From positions 104,214-168,213 of the forward strand of contig JABGRN010000001.1 of assembly GCA_018648265.1 (NCBI GenBank): 64,000 nt of DNA. The letters run 5' to 3'. The translations under genes and the position numbers were made by a program. This document shows, in pieces, positions 16,666-27,219 of the stretch; within the stretch, counting starts at the first letter, position 1, and each line of letters opens with the position of its first letter. The stretch comes from Prolixibacteraceae bacterium (lineage in GTDB: Bacteria; Bacteroidota; Bacteroidia; Bacteroidales; Prolixibacteraceae). Below the pieces are notes generated by a model, which searched no databases, had not been told where the DNA came from, and saw nothing but the letters and a program-made list of their open reading frames with translations.

Positions 16666-18108
16666 TCAACAAATTTTAGTAACATCTATTTCAAGGATTT
16701 TACCCAGTTTTTCTATTTTATTTGCAATGTGCCCAATCCCGATTGCGCAATGGTGTGCAGGTCCCTGCTTCGACCATTCGTTGATAAACTCTTTTACATT
16801 TAACGAAAATTTATACCGACTATTGGTATTTCCTATTTCTAAAACCGGACCGGGAACCGACTCCCCTTCAGCAACTAAAAGTGAAACTCCCATTTTCTTT
16901 TCAACAACAGATAGTAAAGTAACCGGTCCTTTTTTAACCCTCATTTGTATTGAAAGGCCTTTGCCCGGTTTGCCATGATAGATGGGTAACGGAACAAGTT
17001 TTACCTTTCCCTCCGCTATTTCAAAATGGGCTGGGCCATCGTGCCCGAGGTAAATAATATCGTCTTTAAAATCCATTAAATAGAATTCGGAGAATGAACC
17101 GCCTGCCCCAAATTCAGCCATAATTTTCATTGCCTGTGCATTTTTTACTTCGCACTCACCTGCTACAGGGATGTTTTTACCTGTAAGCAAAGTATTGCCG
17201 GCAATTGTCGATGTTACAATATTTTCATAATCGTTTCCTGATTCACCTTCGTAATAATAGGCCAGAGAACCTAAATTGTGATTTTTTACCAGATAGTCGA
17301 GGGCAACCGATGTTTGGGCGGCTCTTATAATTTCATTTTCCACACAATCAGGAACAATCTCAAAAACGGAATTAAATTCCGATATTTTTGTTTCTATCTC
17401 TTTTTCTGAAACTAAATCGCGGAGTTTTTTCAATTCACACATTTCAAGGATTTCGAAATGAGTTCCGAAAGTTGAACTTAGTTTTGTTAGATCGGTATAA
17501 ACATCGAGCATGCCACCATAATAATGCCCAAGAATTCCCATCCGGTTATTACGAATTGCATGAGCAACTTTAGCGGCGTCAGTCCAGCATTTTATTTCTT
17601 CCCATGCTTCTTTATCATTTAAAAAGCCGGTAACAATTTCATAATTGATACCAGAACGAATAAATACATTGGCAATTTCGGGAACCGAACAAGCCTGACA
17701 ATGTTCCAACCAAATTCCTGTTTTTATTCCGCGATCGTTAAGCGCATTAAATTTATTATAATCAAGTTGAGCGACAGGTTGAAGGTTCAGGATGATAATC
17801 GGGACCTTTAATTTTTGTGCTATGGGCAAAACAGTTGAAGAAAGTGCATAAGTTGAAACATAAAGAAATAGAATTTCAACATCTTGTGTTTTCAAAAAAT
17901 TAGCAGCTTTTTGTGCCTTTTCAGGATTGTCAACCATCCCGGCATCAATAAGTTCTACCCCAAAACTTTTAATCTTTTCGCTTATTATCGTCTGGTAACT
18001 TTTTAATTTTTCAAAAAGCCCTTCAAATTGATCCCAATATGTTTCAAGTCCAATTCCGAATAAACCTATTTTAACGGGCTCCCTTTTGCCAGCCATTTTG
18101 TTTTTCAT
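16666..18108 (-). CDS. L-fucose/L-arabinose isomerase-family protein
   Basis: A 480-residue cytosolic protein of the L-fucose/L-arabinose isomerase fold (aldose-ketose isomerases with a Mn2+ site). The GLFGIGLETYWDQFEGL start, LNLQPVAQLDY, YYYEGESGND, VAGECEVKNAQAMKIM and HDGPAHFEIA segments and the C-terminal GPAHHCAIGIGH resemble AraA, and supply Glu and His candidates for the metal site. It is only distantly like classical AraA or FucI, so the sugar is uncertain. Start: ATG at 18108; ATG four codons further in (MAGKREPVKIG) is an alternative. It is transcribed towards a sulfatase gene, fitting deoxy- or pentose-sugar use after desulfation (inference). Confidence 0.75.
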   Translation of the reverse strand: MKNKMAGKREPVKIGLFGIGLETYWDQFEGLFEKLKSYQTIISEKIKSFGVELIDAGMVDNPEKAQKAANFLKTQDVEILFLYVSTYALSSTVLPIAQKLKVPIIILNLQPVAQLDYNKFNALNDRGIKTGIWLEHCQACSVPEIANVFIRSGINYEIVTGFLNDKEAWEEIKCWTDAAKVAHAIRNNRMGILGHYYGGMLDVYTDLTKLSSTFGTHFEILEMCELKKLRDLVSEKEIETKISEFNSVFEIVPDCVENEIIRAAQTSVALDYLVKNHNLGSLAYYYEGESGNDYENIVTSTIAGNTLLTGKNIPVAGECEVKNAQAMKIMAEFGAGGSFSEFYLMDFKDDIIYLGHDGPAHFEIAEGKVKLVPLPIYHGKPGKGLSIQMRVKKGPVTLLSVVEKKMGVSLLVAEGESVPGPVLEIGNTNSRYKFSLNVKEFINEWSKQGPAHHCAIGIGHIANKIEKLGKILEIDVTKIC

Positions 18109-18397
18109 CGTTTTATTTTATAATTGATATTTTCGAATCAACTACTTTAATTTTAGTAATATAGAATTCTATTTGCCAATCTTTTTTTAATCAATTTGCA
18201 GATTTCGTTTAAGTTTTTGTCGTATTAAAAGATGTTTTAAAAAAAAGTACTTGTGAAACTACAAAATAAATATTACACAAAATTAACCACATCGAAATTT
18301 CTTGTTAATTGCAAAAAATACACTTGCAGGAACATTGACAATCGTAACAGGATTTCATTTTCCATTTTTTTTCTAACTTGGTGGCCAATTAAGTTGT

Positions 18398-20587
18398 ATG
18401 TCGAAATTCCCTTTTTTTCAACAATTAGATGCCATGGATTGCGGTTCAACCTGCTTGCGTATGGTTGCCAATTATTACGGGAAACATTTTACTGCCGAAT
18501 TCCTGAGAGAAAAATCGTTTATTACCCGCGAAGGAGTTTCGTTTTTAGGGATTAGCGATGCAGCCGAATCTATTGGTTTACGTTCGATGGGTGTAAGAAT
18601 AACTTTCGAACAACTTAAGAAAGAGGCACCACTTCCTTGTATTGTCCACTGGGATCAGGAGCATTTTGTAGTGGTTTATAAATTCAAAAAAGGAAAAGTT
18701 TTTATTGCTGATCCGGCTTTTGGCAGATTGGAATATACCGAAAAAGAGTTTTGCGAACACTGGTTGGCTACTGTAAAAGAGGGTGAAGAAAAGGGGATTT
18801 GTATGCTGCTCCAGCCAACACCGGAGTTTTATCAGGAACCTGATGAAAAAATAAGCCGCACTGGTTTTCAATTCATTTTTAATTATCTGAAACCTTACCG
18901 AAAACTGGTCATCCAACTTCTTCTGGGTTTTTTATTGGGAAGTGTTATCCAGTTGATTTTACCATTCCTCACGCAAAGTGTGGTCGATATTGGTATTAAT
19001 AATCAGGATGTCGGATTTGTTTATCTTGTATTAATTGCGCAATTGGTATTGTTTATCAGCCGGATGTCGGTTGAATTTATTCGTTCTTGGATATTGCTGC
19101 ACATCAGCACACGTATAAATATTTCAATTATTTCCGATTTTCTGATTAAATTAATGAAACTGCCACTTGGTTTTTTCGATTCGAAAATGATAGGTGATAT
19201 TTTACAACGGATTGAAGATCATGGTAGAATTGAGCGGTTTTTAACAGCACAGTCAATTGGAGTGCTATTTTCAATGTTTAATCTTTTGGTTTTTGCAATT
19301 GTCCTGGCTATTTATAGTTTGAAAATATTATTGATTTTTCTTGTCGGTTCGGCACTTTATTTTGTGTGGGTCTATATTTTTATGAAACGCCGCCGGCAGC
19401 TTGACTATAAGCGTTTTAATAAATTATCGGAAAACCAAAGCAAACTCATCCAGATAATTAACGGGATGCAGGAAATTAAACTCAATAATTACGAAAAGGA
19501 GAAACGCTGGGAGTGGGAACGTGTTCAGGCGGGGTTGTTCAAAGTCAGTGTTCAGAGTTTATCGCTTGAACAGTATCAGGATGCAGGTTCGGTATTTATT
19601 AACGAAACAAAAAATATCCTGATTATTATTATTTCGGCAACCGCAGTAATTAATGGCGAGCTTACTTTGGGAATGATGGTGGCAATTCAATATATAATTG
19701 GCCAATTAAATAGCCCACTTAAACAACTCATTAATTTTATGCACCACGCGCAAGATGCTAAAATCAGTTTGGAACGTCTGGCAGAAATCCATGAGAAAAA
19801 AGATGAAGAAGATATTTCGGCAACCAATGTTAAAAATCTTCCTGAAAGCAAATCTGTTTCGATTACAGGTCTGGCTTTTCAATACGAGGGGCCTCGCTCA
19901 CCAAAAGTATTAAATAATATTAATCTTGAAATTCCTGAAAATAAAACCACTGCAATTGTGGGAGTTAGCGGTAGCGGAAAAACAACTTTAATAAAAATGT
20001 TGCTGGGATTTTATCCGCCTGTTGAAGGCGACATAAAGATTGGTGGAATCCGGCTTGCCAATTTTTCGCCTAAAATTTGGAGAAACAATTGTGGTGTAGT
20101 TATGCAAGATGGTTTTATATTTTCTGATACCATTGCACGAAATATTGTGGTTCGGGAAGGTAATATTGAAGAAGGGCGATTGTTACATGCTGTTAAAATG
20201 GCTAATATTCAAGATTTTATCGAATCGTTGCCTTTGAGATACAATACTAAAATCGGACAGGAAGGAGTTGGGTTGAGCCAGGGTCAAAAGCAACGGATTT
20301 TAATTGCACGGGCTATTTATAAAAACCCGGCCTACTTGTTTTTCGACGAAGCGACAAACGCTTTGGATGCTAACAACGAAAAACTAATAATGGAAAATAT
20401 GTCTGAGTTTTCGAAAGGTAAAACTGTATTAGTTGTTGCACACCGTTTAAGTACTGTAAAAAATGCCGATCAGATAATTGTACTGGAAAATGGCGAAATA
20501 GTTGAAAAAGGGAAACATAATGAATTAATCAATATAAAAGGAAAATATTTCGAGCTGGTTAAAAATCAGTTGGAACTGGGAAATTAA
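18398..20587 (+). CDS. peptidase-containing ABC exporter (C39 peptidase, ABC membrane and ATPase domains)
   Basis: A 729-residue export ATPase in one chain. Residues 1-130 are a C39 double-glycine leader peptidase: Cys15 in QQLDAMDCGSTCL, His89 in WDQEHFVVVY, Asp105 in IADPAFG. Residues 165-450 hold six membrane helices of the ABC exporter type. The nucleotide-binding domain has Walker A GVSGSGKTT (residues 522-530), signature LSQGQKQR, Walker B YLFFDEAT and switch histidine VVAHRLS. All catalytic residues are intact. It should cleave and export small peptides with a GG-type leader. The HlyD-like gene follows. No precursor peptide gene is visible in the 289 bp upstream. Confidence 0.95.
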   Translation: MSKFPFFQQLDAMDCGSTCLRMVANYYGKHFTAEFLREKSFITREGVSFLGISDAAESIGLRSMGVRITFEQLKKEAPLPCIVHWDQEHFVVVYKFKKGKVFIADPAFGRLEYTEKEFCEHWLATVKEGEEKGICMLLQPTPEFYQEPDEKISRTGFQFIFNYLKPYRKLVIQLLLGFLLGSVIQLILPFLTQSVVDIGINNQDVGFVYLVLIAQLVLFISRMSVEFIRSWILLHISTRINISIISDFLIKLMKLPLGFFDSKMIGDILQRIEDHGRIERFLTAQSIGVLFSMFNLLVFAIVLAIYSLKILLIFLVGSALYFVWVYIFMKRRRQLDYKRFNKLSENQSKLIQIINGMQEIKLNNYEKEKRWEWERVQAGLFKVSVQSLSLEQYQDAGSVFINETKNILIIIISATAVINGELTLGMMVAIQYIIGQLNSPLKQLINFMHHAQDAKISLERLAEIHEKKDEEDISATNVKNLPESKSVSITGLAFQYEGPRSPKVLNNINLEIPENKTTAIVGVSGSGKTTLIKMLLGFYPPVEGDIKIGGIRLANFSPKIWRNNCGVVMQDGFIFSDTIARNIVVREGNIEEGRLLHAVKMANIQDFIESLPLRYNTKIGQEGVGLSQGQKQRILIARAIYKNPAYLFFDEATNALDANNEKLIMENMSEFSKGKTVLVVAHRLSTVKNADQIIVLENGEIVEKGKHNELINIKGKYFELVKNQLELGN

Positions 20588-20645
20588 GAAGGTTAAAAGA
20601 TAAAACAGGAAAATTATTTGACTATTGGTAAATGACAAGTGAATA

Positions 20646-21950
20646 ATGACTGATAATAACAAAATAGAAATCCGTTCGGGCGAAGTCCAGGAAATTTTGG
20701 GGGGTGTGCCTTCGAAGTTGGTTAGGTATGGGATTTTAATTTTTATGATTGTCATTTCGCTGATTATTGCTTTTACTTTTATTTTTAGGTATCCCGATAT
20801 TATCCACTCAAAAATCAGGGTTACCACTGAAAACCCACCGGCCATTTTAATTGCCCGTTCGACAGGAATTATCACAGAACTTTTGGTTAGCGACAAACAA
20901 AAAGTGAAAGGCAATCAAATTATTGCATTAATTCAAAACCCATCGGATTATAACGATATTTTAAAACTGAAAATTATAATCGATTCTGTGCAATTTAACA
21001 TAAACAATTCACAACTTACCAAATTTAAAGAGTTCGATAGAAATTTGCAATTAGGTACAATCCAGGAATTTTATTCACAGTTTATTTCGAAATACAACGA
21101 GTTTTTAATTTTTGTTGAACAGGACTATTATCCTCAAATAAATAAGTCGTTGAAACAACAACACGAAATGGCTAACGTTTTATGCGACAGGCTTTGGGAA
21201 CAAAAAAATGCTATCGACGAAGAATATAAAATAAAAGTCAGGCAATACGAACGGCAAAAAATATTAAATGATAACGGGGTAATTTCATCCATCGATTTTG
21301 AAAAAGCCGAATCGGAAATGTTCGGTAAAAAATCAGAACTCGATGGCATACATTCCCTTTTTGCTCAGAAACAAATAGATATTGGTGTTCTTGAACAAAG
21401 AATGATTGAAAATAATAAAATATTCCTCGATCAGAGAAACAGATACCAATCGGGTTTATTCGAAGCTTTTAATAACCTGAAAAGCGAAATGAGCAAGTGG
21501 GAATTAACTTATCTGATGCGTTCCCCAATCGACGGGGTGATTACATTTAATAAATTTTGGAGTGTTAATCAAAATGTTGTTGAAGGTGATAAGGTATTTA
21601 CAATTGTCCCTGAAAATTTGGGTGAAGTAATTGGGAAGGTAGAACTTCCGGTTCGTGGTTCAGGCAAGGTAAAGACCGGGCTCGACGTAATTGTTAAATT
21701 CGATAATTATCCGTACATGGAATATGGTTTAGTCCGTGGCAAAGTGAAAAACATTTCTTTGGTTTCAGAAGATAACTTTTACATGGTTGAAGTGAATTTC
21801 CCGGATGGTTTGGTGACAAACTACAACAAAGAACTGGAACTTCAAAATCAGCTCCTGGGGCAGTCAGAAATAATTACCGAGAACCTGAAATTGATCCAGC
21901 GTTTTTTTAACCCCTTAAAATCACTTTGGAAAGAACGCGTAAAAAACTGA
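20646..21950 (+). CDS. HlyD-family periplasmic adaptor of the C39 ABC exporter
   Basis: A 434-residue membrane-fusion protein. One N-terminal membrane helix (residues about 25-47, ILIFMIVISLIIAFTFIF) precedes a beta-barrel/lipoyl half-motif (GIITELLVSDKQKVKGNQIIALI), a long coiled-coil region (residues 110-265) and the returning lipoyl half (LMRSPIDGVITFNKFWSVNQNVVEGDKVFTIVP). It links the inner-membrane exporter to an outer-membrane TolC-like channel, which is not encoded nearby. The gene starts 58 bp after the exporter gene, so one transcript is likely. The start at 20646 is the first ATG. Confidence 0.93.
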   Translation: MTDNNKIEIRSGEVQEILGGVPSKLVRYGILIFMIVISLIIAFTFIFRYPDIIHSKIRVTTENPPAILIARSTGIITELLVSDKQKVKGNQIIALIQNPSDYNDILKLKIIIDSVQFNINNSQLTKFKEFDRNLQLGTIQEFYSQFISKYNEFLIFVEQDYYPQINKSLKQQHEMANVLCDRLWEQKNAIDEEYKIKVRQYERQKILNDNGVISSIDFEKAESEMFGKKSELDGIHSLFAQKQIDIGVLEQRMIENNKIFLDQRNRYQSGLFEAFNNLKSEMSKWELTYLMRSPIDGVITFNKFWSVNQNVVEGDKVFTIVPENLGEVIGKVELPVRGSGKVKTGLDVIVKFDNYPYMEYGLVRGKVKNISLVSEDNFYMVEVNFPDGLVTNYNKELELQNQLLGQSEIITENLKLIQRFFNPLKSLWKERVKN

Positions 21951-22032
21951 AAAAATAAGTTGTTGTTGTTTTCAGCTACTTATTCTCAAGAATCTTTAAT
22001 CTTAATTTTTTGAAAAAAAAGCAGAAAACGTA

Positions 22033-22061
22033 TTGTTCTTTATTCAATAATAGTACTTTTG
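22033..22061 (+). promoter_or_regulatory. distal promoter of the ribosomal operon (P1)
   Basis: TTG at 22033-22035, 18 bp, then TACTTTTG at 22054-22061: a match to the Bacteroidota -33 (TTTG/TTG) and -7 (TAnnTTTG) pattern. It is placed about 120 bp before rpsL. Confidence 0.6.
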
Positions 22062-22106
22062 CGAGCCGAAAATATGGGGACGTATTCAATTTAGCCTGTA
22101 AAAGCA

Positions 22107-22136
22107 TTGTTTTATGGGAAAATTAATATACTTTTG
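22107..22136 (+). promoter_or_regulatory. proximal promoter of the ribosomal operon (P2)
   Basis: TTG at 22107-22109, 19 bp, then TACTTTTG at 22129-22136, with the same -7 octamer as P1. Start of transcription is predicted near 22143, giving a leader of about 40 nt to rpsL. This is the better-spaced of the two. Confidence 0.7.
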
Positions 22137-22183
22137 CAGTCCATTTTTGAAAAGATTATTAACTATATAAAATACAGGTATTT

Positions 22184-22561
22184 ATGCCAACTATTCAACA
22201 ATTAGTTAGGAAAGGAAGACAAAGTAAGGTAGAGAAAAGTAAATCTCCGGCTTTAGATTCATGCCCGCAACGCCGTGGGGTATGTGTTCGCGTTTATACT
22301 ACTACACCAAAAAAACCAAACTCGGCCATGCGTAAAGTCGCCAGGGTAAGGTTAACAAATGGTAAAGAGGTAAATGCTTATATTCCTGGTGAAGGCCACA
22401 ACTTGCAAGAGCACTCCATTGTATTGGTGCGCGGGGGCAGGGTAAAAGATTTACCAGGGGTTCGTTACCACTTAATTCGGGGTGCGCTCGATACTTCTGG
22501 TGTTGAAGGCCGTTCGCAACGTCGTTCGAAGTACGGTACAAAAAGACCTAAGAAGAAATAA
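22184..22561 (+). CDS. rpsL: 30S ribosomal protein S12
   Basis: A 125-residue decoding-centre protein (124 in E. coli). [11 protein letters not shown] start, [19 protein letters not shown] and [14 protein letters not shown] are the conserved loops; both lysines of the PKKPN and GRVKDLPG segments that mutate in streptomycin resistance are wild type. First gene of the super-operon. Confidence 0.98.
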   Translation: MPTIQQLVRKGRQSKVEKSKSPALDSCPQRRGVCVRVYTTTPKKPNSAMRKVARVRLTNGKEVNAYIPGEGHNLQEHSIVLVRGGRVKDLPGVRYHLIRGALDTSGVEGRSQRRSKYGTKRPKKK

Positions 22562-22685
22562 TATTATAAGAAGCAATTAAGTTATTTGCAGTGGTTTGGT
22601 TGAGTAAGTAATCTTCTCAAAAGTAAAAGAGGAGCTGAAGACCGCCTTAGGGCAACCAATTAAAATAACACTAAAAAACAAACAA

Positions 22686-23162
22686 ATGAGAAAGACAAAA
22701 CCAAAGAAAAGACTTTTACTGCCGGATCCAAAGTTTAATGATACTTCGGTAACCCGGTTTGTCAACGATCTTATGGTAGGCGGGAAAAAATCAGTCGCTT
22801 ACACAATTTTTTACGATACATTAGATTTGGTAGAAAAACGTGTCAAGGAAACTGAATTAACCCCACTTGAAATTTGGAAAAAAGCATTAGAGAACATTTC
22901 TCCAATGGTTGAAGTGAAAAGCCGCCGTGTTGGTGGGGCAACTTTTCAGGTTCCTATGGAAATTAGGCCCGAAAGAAAAGTTTCTGTCAGCATTAAAAAT
23001 TTAATCTTATTCGCCCGGAAAAGATCGGGCAAATCAATGGCCGATAAATTGTCTGCGGAAATTATTGCTGCTTTCAACGAAGAAGGCGGTGCTTTCAAAA
23101 AGAAAGAGGATACCCACAGAATGGCCGAAGCCAACCGTGCATTCGCACATTTTAGATTTTAG
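22686..23162 (+). CDS. rpsG: 30S ribosomal protein S7
   Basis: A 158-residue head-assembly protein that binds the 3' major domain of 16S rRNA. The [29 protein letters not shown] and [19 protein letters not shown] motifs and the C-terminal [18 protein letters not shown] are diagnostic. A 124-bp gap separates it from rpsL; nothing regulatory is evident there. Confidence 0.98.
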   Translation: MRKTKPKKRLLLPDPKFNDTSVTRFVNDLMVGGKKSVAYTIFYDTLDLVEKRVKETELTPLEIWKKALENISPMVEVKSRRVGGATFQVPMEIRPERKVSVSIKNLILFARKRSGKSMADKLSAEIIAAFNEEGGAFKKKEDTHRMAEANRAFAHFRF

Positions 23163-23200
23163 TTTAGTAAAAATATAAGATAGAGAAATTGGTTTTTATA

Positions 23201-25312
23201 ATGGCTAAACAAGATCTGAAATATACAAGGAATATAGGTATTATGGCGCACATCGATGCGGGTAAAACCACAGTTACCGAACGTGTTTTGTTCTACACTG
23301 GGTTAACACACCGTATTGGCGAAGTACATGATGGTGCAGCTACCATGGATTGGATGGAGCAAGAGCAGGAGAGAGGGATTACAATTACTTCGGCAGCAAC
23401 TACTACCTTCTGGAATTACAAAAATGTTGAACACAAAATAAATATAATCGACACGCCCGGACACGTTGATTTCACCGTTGAAGTTGAACGCTCTCTAAGG
23501 GTTTTAGATGGAAGTGTGGCACTGTTTTGTGCAGTTGGTGGTGTTGAAGCTCAATCAGAAACTGTTTGGAGACAAGCTGAAAAATACGGCGTACCCCGAA
23601 TCGCATTTGTAAATAAAATGGACCGGGCAGGAGCCGATTTTTTTAAAGTTTATAGCGAAATTAAAGAAAAGCTGAAAGCCAATCCGGTACCAGTTCAAAT
23701 CCCAATTGGTGCCGAGGAAAAATTCGAAGGCGTTATCGACCTGATTGAAATGAAGGCGGTGCGTTGGTACGAAGATGAAAATAAGGGAACTAATTATAGT
23801 TTGGAAGAAATTCCGGCTGATTTAGTTGAGCAGGCCGAAGAATGGAGGGGAAAACTGGTTGAATCGGTTGCTGAAGTTGATGACGAAATTTTAGAACGTT
23901 ATTTCGAAGATCCAGAATCAATTACCAAAGACGAAATGCTGAACGTTATTCGTCGGGCAACCATCGAAGGGGTTATTATTCCTATGATGTGCGGCTCAGC
24001 ATTTAAAAATAAAGGCGTTCAGAGATTGCTCGATTCAGTTTGCGCTTTTTTACCAAGCCCGCTTGATAACGGCGATATTACAGGTCTTAATCCTGACAAC
24101 GATAAAGAAATAATCCGCACTGCCAGTGTCGATGAACCATTGGCAGCTTTGGCATTTAAAATTGCCACCGATCCTTTTGTCGGGCGTTTGGCATATTTGC
24201 GGGTCTATTCAGGAAAAATTGATGCCGGTTCGCAGGTACTTAATACACGTACAGGTAAAAAGGAAAGGATTTCACGCTTGTATCAAATGCACTCAAACAA
24301 GCAAAACGCGAAAGATGTAATTGAAGCAGGCGATATTTGCGCTGCCGTAGGATTTAAAAATATTCATACAGGAGATACACTTTGCGATATTAAAAATCCA
24401 ATAGTTTTAGAAAGCATGGATTTTCCGGAACCAGTTATTGGTGTTGCAATCGAACCAAAATCTCAAAAAGACATAGATCGCCTTTCAAACGGATTGGCGA
24501 AATTAGCTGAAGAGGATCCAACATTTCAAATAAATACAGATCACGATTCCGGTCAAACAATAATTCGGGGAATGGGCGAGTTGCACCTCGAAATACTTGT
24601 TGACAGGTTAAAACGCGAATTTAAAGTAGAGTGCAATCAGGGAGCACCTCAAGTAGCATATAAAGAAGCAATAAGTCAATCGGTTGAACTTCGCGAAGTA
24701 TTCAAGAAACAAACTGGTGGACGGGGAAAATTTGCTGATATTATTGTTAATGTTGAACCTGCTGACGAAGGTGTAAGCGGATTGCAGTTTATCGATAAAG
24801 TTAAAGGTGGAAGAATCCCTCGGGAATTTATTCCATCAGTGCAAAAGGGATTCGAAGGAGCTCTTTCAAATGGCCCATTGGCAGGATTTCAGGTTGACAG
24901 TTTAAAAGTTACTTTGATTGATGGTTCGTTTCACCCTGTTGATTCTGACCAATTAGCGTTTGAAATTTGTGCTAAACAGGCATTTCGAAATGCTGCTTCG
25001 AAAGCTAGCCCCAAATTACTGGAACCTATTATGAAATTGGAGATTGTGACCCCGGAAGAATACATGGGCGACATAATTGGTGACTTAAACCGCAGGCGGG
25101 GCGATATTACAGGGATGGAAACAAAAGGTGGTGCACGCGTTATAAATGCAAAAGTTCCATTAGCTGAACAGTTCGGTTACGTAACTGTTTTGAGGACATT
25201 GTCATCGGGAAGAGCGACTTCTTCGATGGAATTTAGCAATTACCAGATAGTTCCCCGTTCGTTGGCAGAGAAAGTACTGGAAAATGTGCAAGGTAGAATT
25301 GATTTATTATAA
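23201..25312 (+). CDS. fusA: elongation factor G
   Basis: The translocase GTPase of the elongation cycle: 703 residues from the ATG at 23201 ([14 protein letters not shown]). G1 [10 protein letters not shown]2 with [12 protein letters not shown]3 DTPGHVDFT and G4 NKMDR are intact; domain IV loop [20 protein letters not shown] follows. A TTG at 23189 extends the frame by four residues but does not fit the family. Its place between rpsG and rpsJ, without tuf, links the str and S10 blocks. Confidence 0.98.
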   Translation: MAKQDLKYTRNIGIMAHIDAGKTTVTERVLFYTGLTHRIGEVHDGAATMDWMEQEQERGITITSAATTTFWNYKNVEHKINIIDTPGHVDFTVEVERSLRVLDGSVALFCAVGGVEAQSETVWRQAEKYGVPRIAFVNKMDRAGADFFKVYSEIKEKLKANPVPVQIPIGAEEKFEGVIDLIEMKAVRWYEDENKGTNYSLEEIPADLVEQAEEWRGKLVESVAEVDDEILERYFEDPESITKDEMLNVIRRATIEGVIIPMMCGSAFKNKGVQRLLDSVCAFLPSPLDNGDITGLNPDNDKEIIRTASVDEPLAALAFKIATDPFVGRLAYLRVYSGKIDAGSQVLNTRTGKKERISRLYQMHSNKQNAKDVIEAGDICAAVGFKNIHTGDTLCDIKNPIVLESMDFPEPVIGVAIEPKSQKDIDRLSNGLAKLAEEDPTFQINTDHDSGQTIIRGMGELHLEILVDRLKREFKVECNQGAPQVAYKEAISQSVELREVFKKQTGGRGKFADIIVNVEPADEGVSGLQFIDKVKGGRIPREFIPSVQKGFEGALSNGPLAGFQVDSLKVTLIDGSFHPVDSDQLAFEICAKQAFRNAASKASPKLLEPIMKLEIVTPEEYMGDIIGDLNRRRGDITGMETKGGARVINAKVPLAEQFGYVTVLRTLSSGRATSSMEFSNYQIVPRSLAEKVLENVQGRIDLL

Positions 25313-25336
25313 AATAATTATAACAAGTTTCTCATT

Positions 25337-25642
25337 ATGAGTCAAAAGATCAGGATTAAGCTTAAATCGTACGATCACAACCTTGTTGATAAGTCGGCTG
25401 AGAAGATCGTTAAAACCGTAAAAACTACGGGTGCAATAGTTAGTGGACCAATTCCACTGCCTACACACCGCAGGGTTTTCACAGTTTTGCGTTCAACTTT
25501 TGTAAACAAAAAATCAAGAGAACAATTTCAGCTTTCTTCTTACAAACGACTGATCGATATTTATAGCTCAACCGCAAAAACAATCGACGCCTTAATGAAA
25601 CTGGAATTGCCCAGTGGCGTTGAAGTAGAAATTAAAGTTTGA
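25337..25642 (+). CDS. rpsJ: 30S ribosomal protein S10
   Basis: A 101-residue 30S head protein, also the NusE subunit of antitermination complexes. [20 protein letters not shown] and [28 protein letters not shown] are diagnostic. First gene of the S10 block, 24 bp after fusA. Confidence 0.98.
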   Translation: MSQKIRIKLKSYDHNLVDKSAEKIVKTVKTTGAIVSGPIPLPTHRRVFTVLRSTFVNKKSREQFQLSSYKRLIDIYSSTAKTIDALMKLELPSGVEVEIKV

Positions 25643-25661
25643 TAATTAAAAGTAGTCCAAA

Positions 25662-26291
25662 ATGGCTGGTATTATTGGAAAAAAAATCGGAATGACATCC
25701 GTATTCAGTGTCGAGGGGAAAAACGTCCCATGCACTGTGATTGAAGCCGGTCCCTGTGTGGTTACACAGGTTAAGACCGAAGAAAAAGAAGGCTACAATG
25801 CGCTGCAACTTGCTTATGGTGATAAAAGGGAAAAAAACACCACAAAAGCAGAATTTGGCCATTTTAAAAAGGCCGGGGTTGCACCCAAGCGTAAAATAGT
25901 TGAATTTAAGAACACGTTCCAGGAAGAATTTGAACTGGGAGATGAGGTTGGTGTTAACATTTTTCACGAAAACGATTATGTTGATGTAGTAGCAACTTCA
26001 AAAGGGAAAGGTTTTCAAGGAGTTGTTAAAAGACATGGGTTTAAAGGTGTTAACGACGCTACCCACGGTCAGCACAATCGTTTAAGGGCACCGGGTTCAA
26101 TTGGAGCATCATCATGGCCATCGCGTGTTTTTAAGGGAATGAGAATGGCAGGTCGGGATGGTGGTAAAACCGTGACAATTGAAAACCTGCTGGTGCTTAA
26201 AATTATTCCCGAAAAGAATTTATTAGTGGTAAAAGGTTCAGTACCTGGAGCCAAAGGTTCATACATAATAATTAGGAAGCAATGGAACTAA
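25662..26291 (+). CDS. rplC: 50S ribosomal protein L3
   Basis: A 209-residue protein that starts 50S assembly near the peptidyl-transferase centre. [15 protein letters not shown] start, the [43 protein letters not shown] loop region and the C-terminal [17 protein letters not shown] are diagnostic. Its 3' end overlaps rplD by 10 nt. Confidence 0.98.
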   Translation: MAGIIGKKIGMTSVFSVEGKNVPCTVIEAGPCVVTQVKTEEKEGYNALQLAYGDKREKNTTKAEFGHFKKAGVAPKRKIVEFKNTFQEEFELGDEVGVNIFHENDYVDVVATSKGKGFQGVVKRHGFKGVNDATHGQHNRLRAPGSIGASSWPSRVFKGMRMAGRDGGKTVTIENLLVLKIIPEKNLLVVKGSVPGAKGSYIIIRKQWN

Positions 26292-26911
26292 GTGTACTGA
26301 ATATTGAAGGAAAAGAAACCGGAAGGAAAGTCGCATTAAACGACGGGATTTTCGGGATTGAGCCCAGCGATCATGCCATTTATCTAGATGTTAAACAATA
26401 CATGGCAAATCAACGCCAGGGCACGCACAAATCGAAAGAACGTGCGGAAATTACTGGAAGTACCCGTAAAATTAAAAAGCAAAAGGGAACAGGTACAGCA
26501 AGGGCAGGTAGCATAAAATCACCTATTTTCAGAGGTGGCGGTACAGTTTTCGGACCTCGCCCGCGTAACTATGGCTTTAAATTGAACAATAAAGTTAAAC
26601 AGTTGGCCAGAAAATCGGCATTAACTTATAAAGCAAGTGAAAATAGTATATTGGTTCTCGAAGATTTTAATCTGGAAGCACCAAATACAAAGGAAATGGT
26701 GGCTGTAAAAAGTAATTTGCAAATTGCAGATAAAAAGTCACTTTTCGTTTTACCAGTCGAAAATAATAACATATATTTGTCCTCCAGAAATTTAAAAGAT
26801 GTTTCGGTTGTAATAGCCTCTGAATTAAATACTTATCAGATACTAAACGCAAAAACGATTGTTCTTCTGGAAAGCTCGGTTAAGAAAATCGATGAAACAT
26901 TTAAACTTTAA
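26282..26911 (+). CDS. rplD: 50S ribosomal protein L4
   Basis: A 209-residue protein lining the nascent-peptide tunnel. The extended loop [30 protein letters not shown] is present. The ATG at 26282 lies within the last codons of rplC, giving a 10-nt overlap that suggests translational coupling. In E. coli L4 autoregulates the S10 operon; the long E. coli-type leader is not apparent here. Confidence 0.97.
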   Translation: MELSVLNIEGKETGRKVALNDGIFGIEPSDHAIYLDVKQYMANQRQGTHKSKERAEITGSTRKIKKQKGTGTARAGSIKSPIFRGGGTVFGPRPRNYGFKLNNKVKQLARKSALTYKASENSILVLEDFNLEAPNTKEMVAVKSNLQIADKKSLFVLPVENNNIYLSSRNLKDVSVVIASELNTYQILNAKTIVLLESSVKKIDETFKL

Positions 26912-26922
26912 GGCTATCAGAA

Positions 26923-27213
26923 ATGGATATATTAATTAAACCATTAGTAACCGAAAAAATGACAAACCTGGCAGAGCGGTTCAACCGTTACGGGTTTATT
27001 GTCGATCGCAGATCAACCAAACCTCAAATTAAAAAGGCTATCGAAAGTCTTTATGATGTTTCGGTAGATACTGTAAATACCATGGTTTATGGTGGCAAAA
27101 TCAAATCAAGATTTACCAAATCCGGAGTAATATCCGGGAAAACGGTTTCATACAAAAAAGCCATTGTAACTTTGGTAGAAGGAGATAGTATTGACTTTTA
27201 TAGTAATATTTAA
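26923..27213 (+). CDS. rplW: 50S ribosomal protein L23
   Basis: A 96-residue protein at the tunnel exit, docking site for trigger factor and SRP. ILIKPLVTEKMTNLAERFNRYGFIVDRRSTKPQIKKAIESLYDVSV is diagnostic. 11 bp after rplD. Confidence 0.97.
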   Translation: MDILIKPLVTEKMTNLAERFNRYGFIVDRRSTKPQIKKAIESLYDVSVDTVNTMVYGGKIKSRFTKSGVISGKTVSYKKAIVTLVEGDSIDFYSNI

Positions 27214-27219
27214 TATAAA

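Noticed and set aside
18120..18397. Search for a GG-leader precursor peptide upstream of the C39 exporter
   Set aside because: No short frame with a double-glycine leader could be found in this AT-rich gap.
21951..21990. AATAAGT...ACTTATT inverted pair after the HlyD gene as terminator
   Set aside because: The stem is short and AT-only and lacks a convincing T run.
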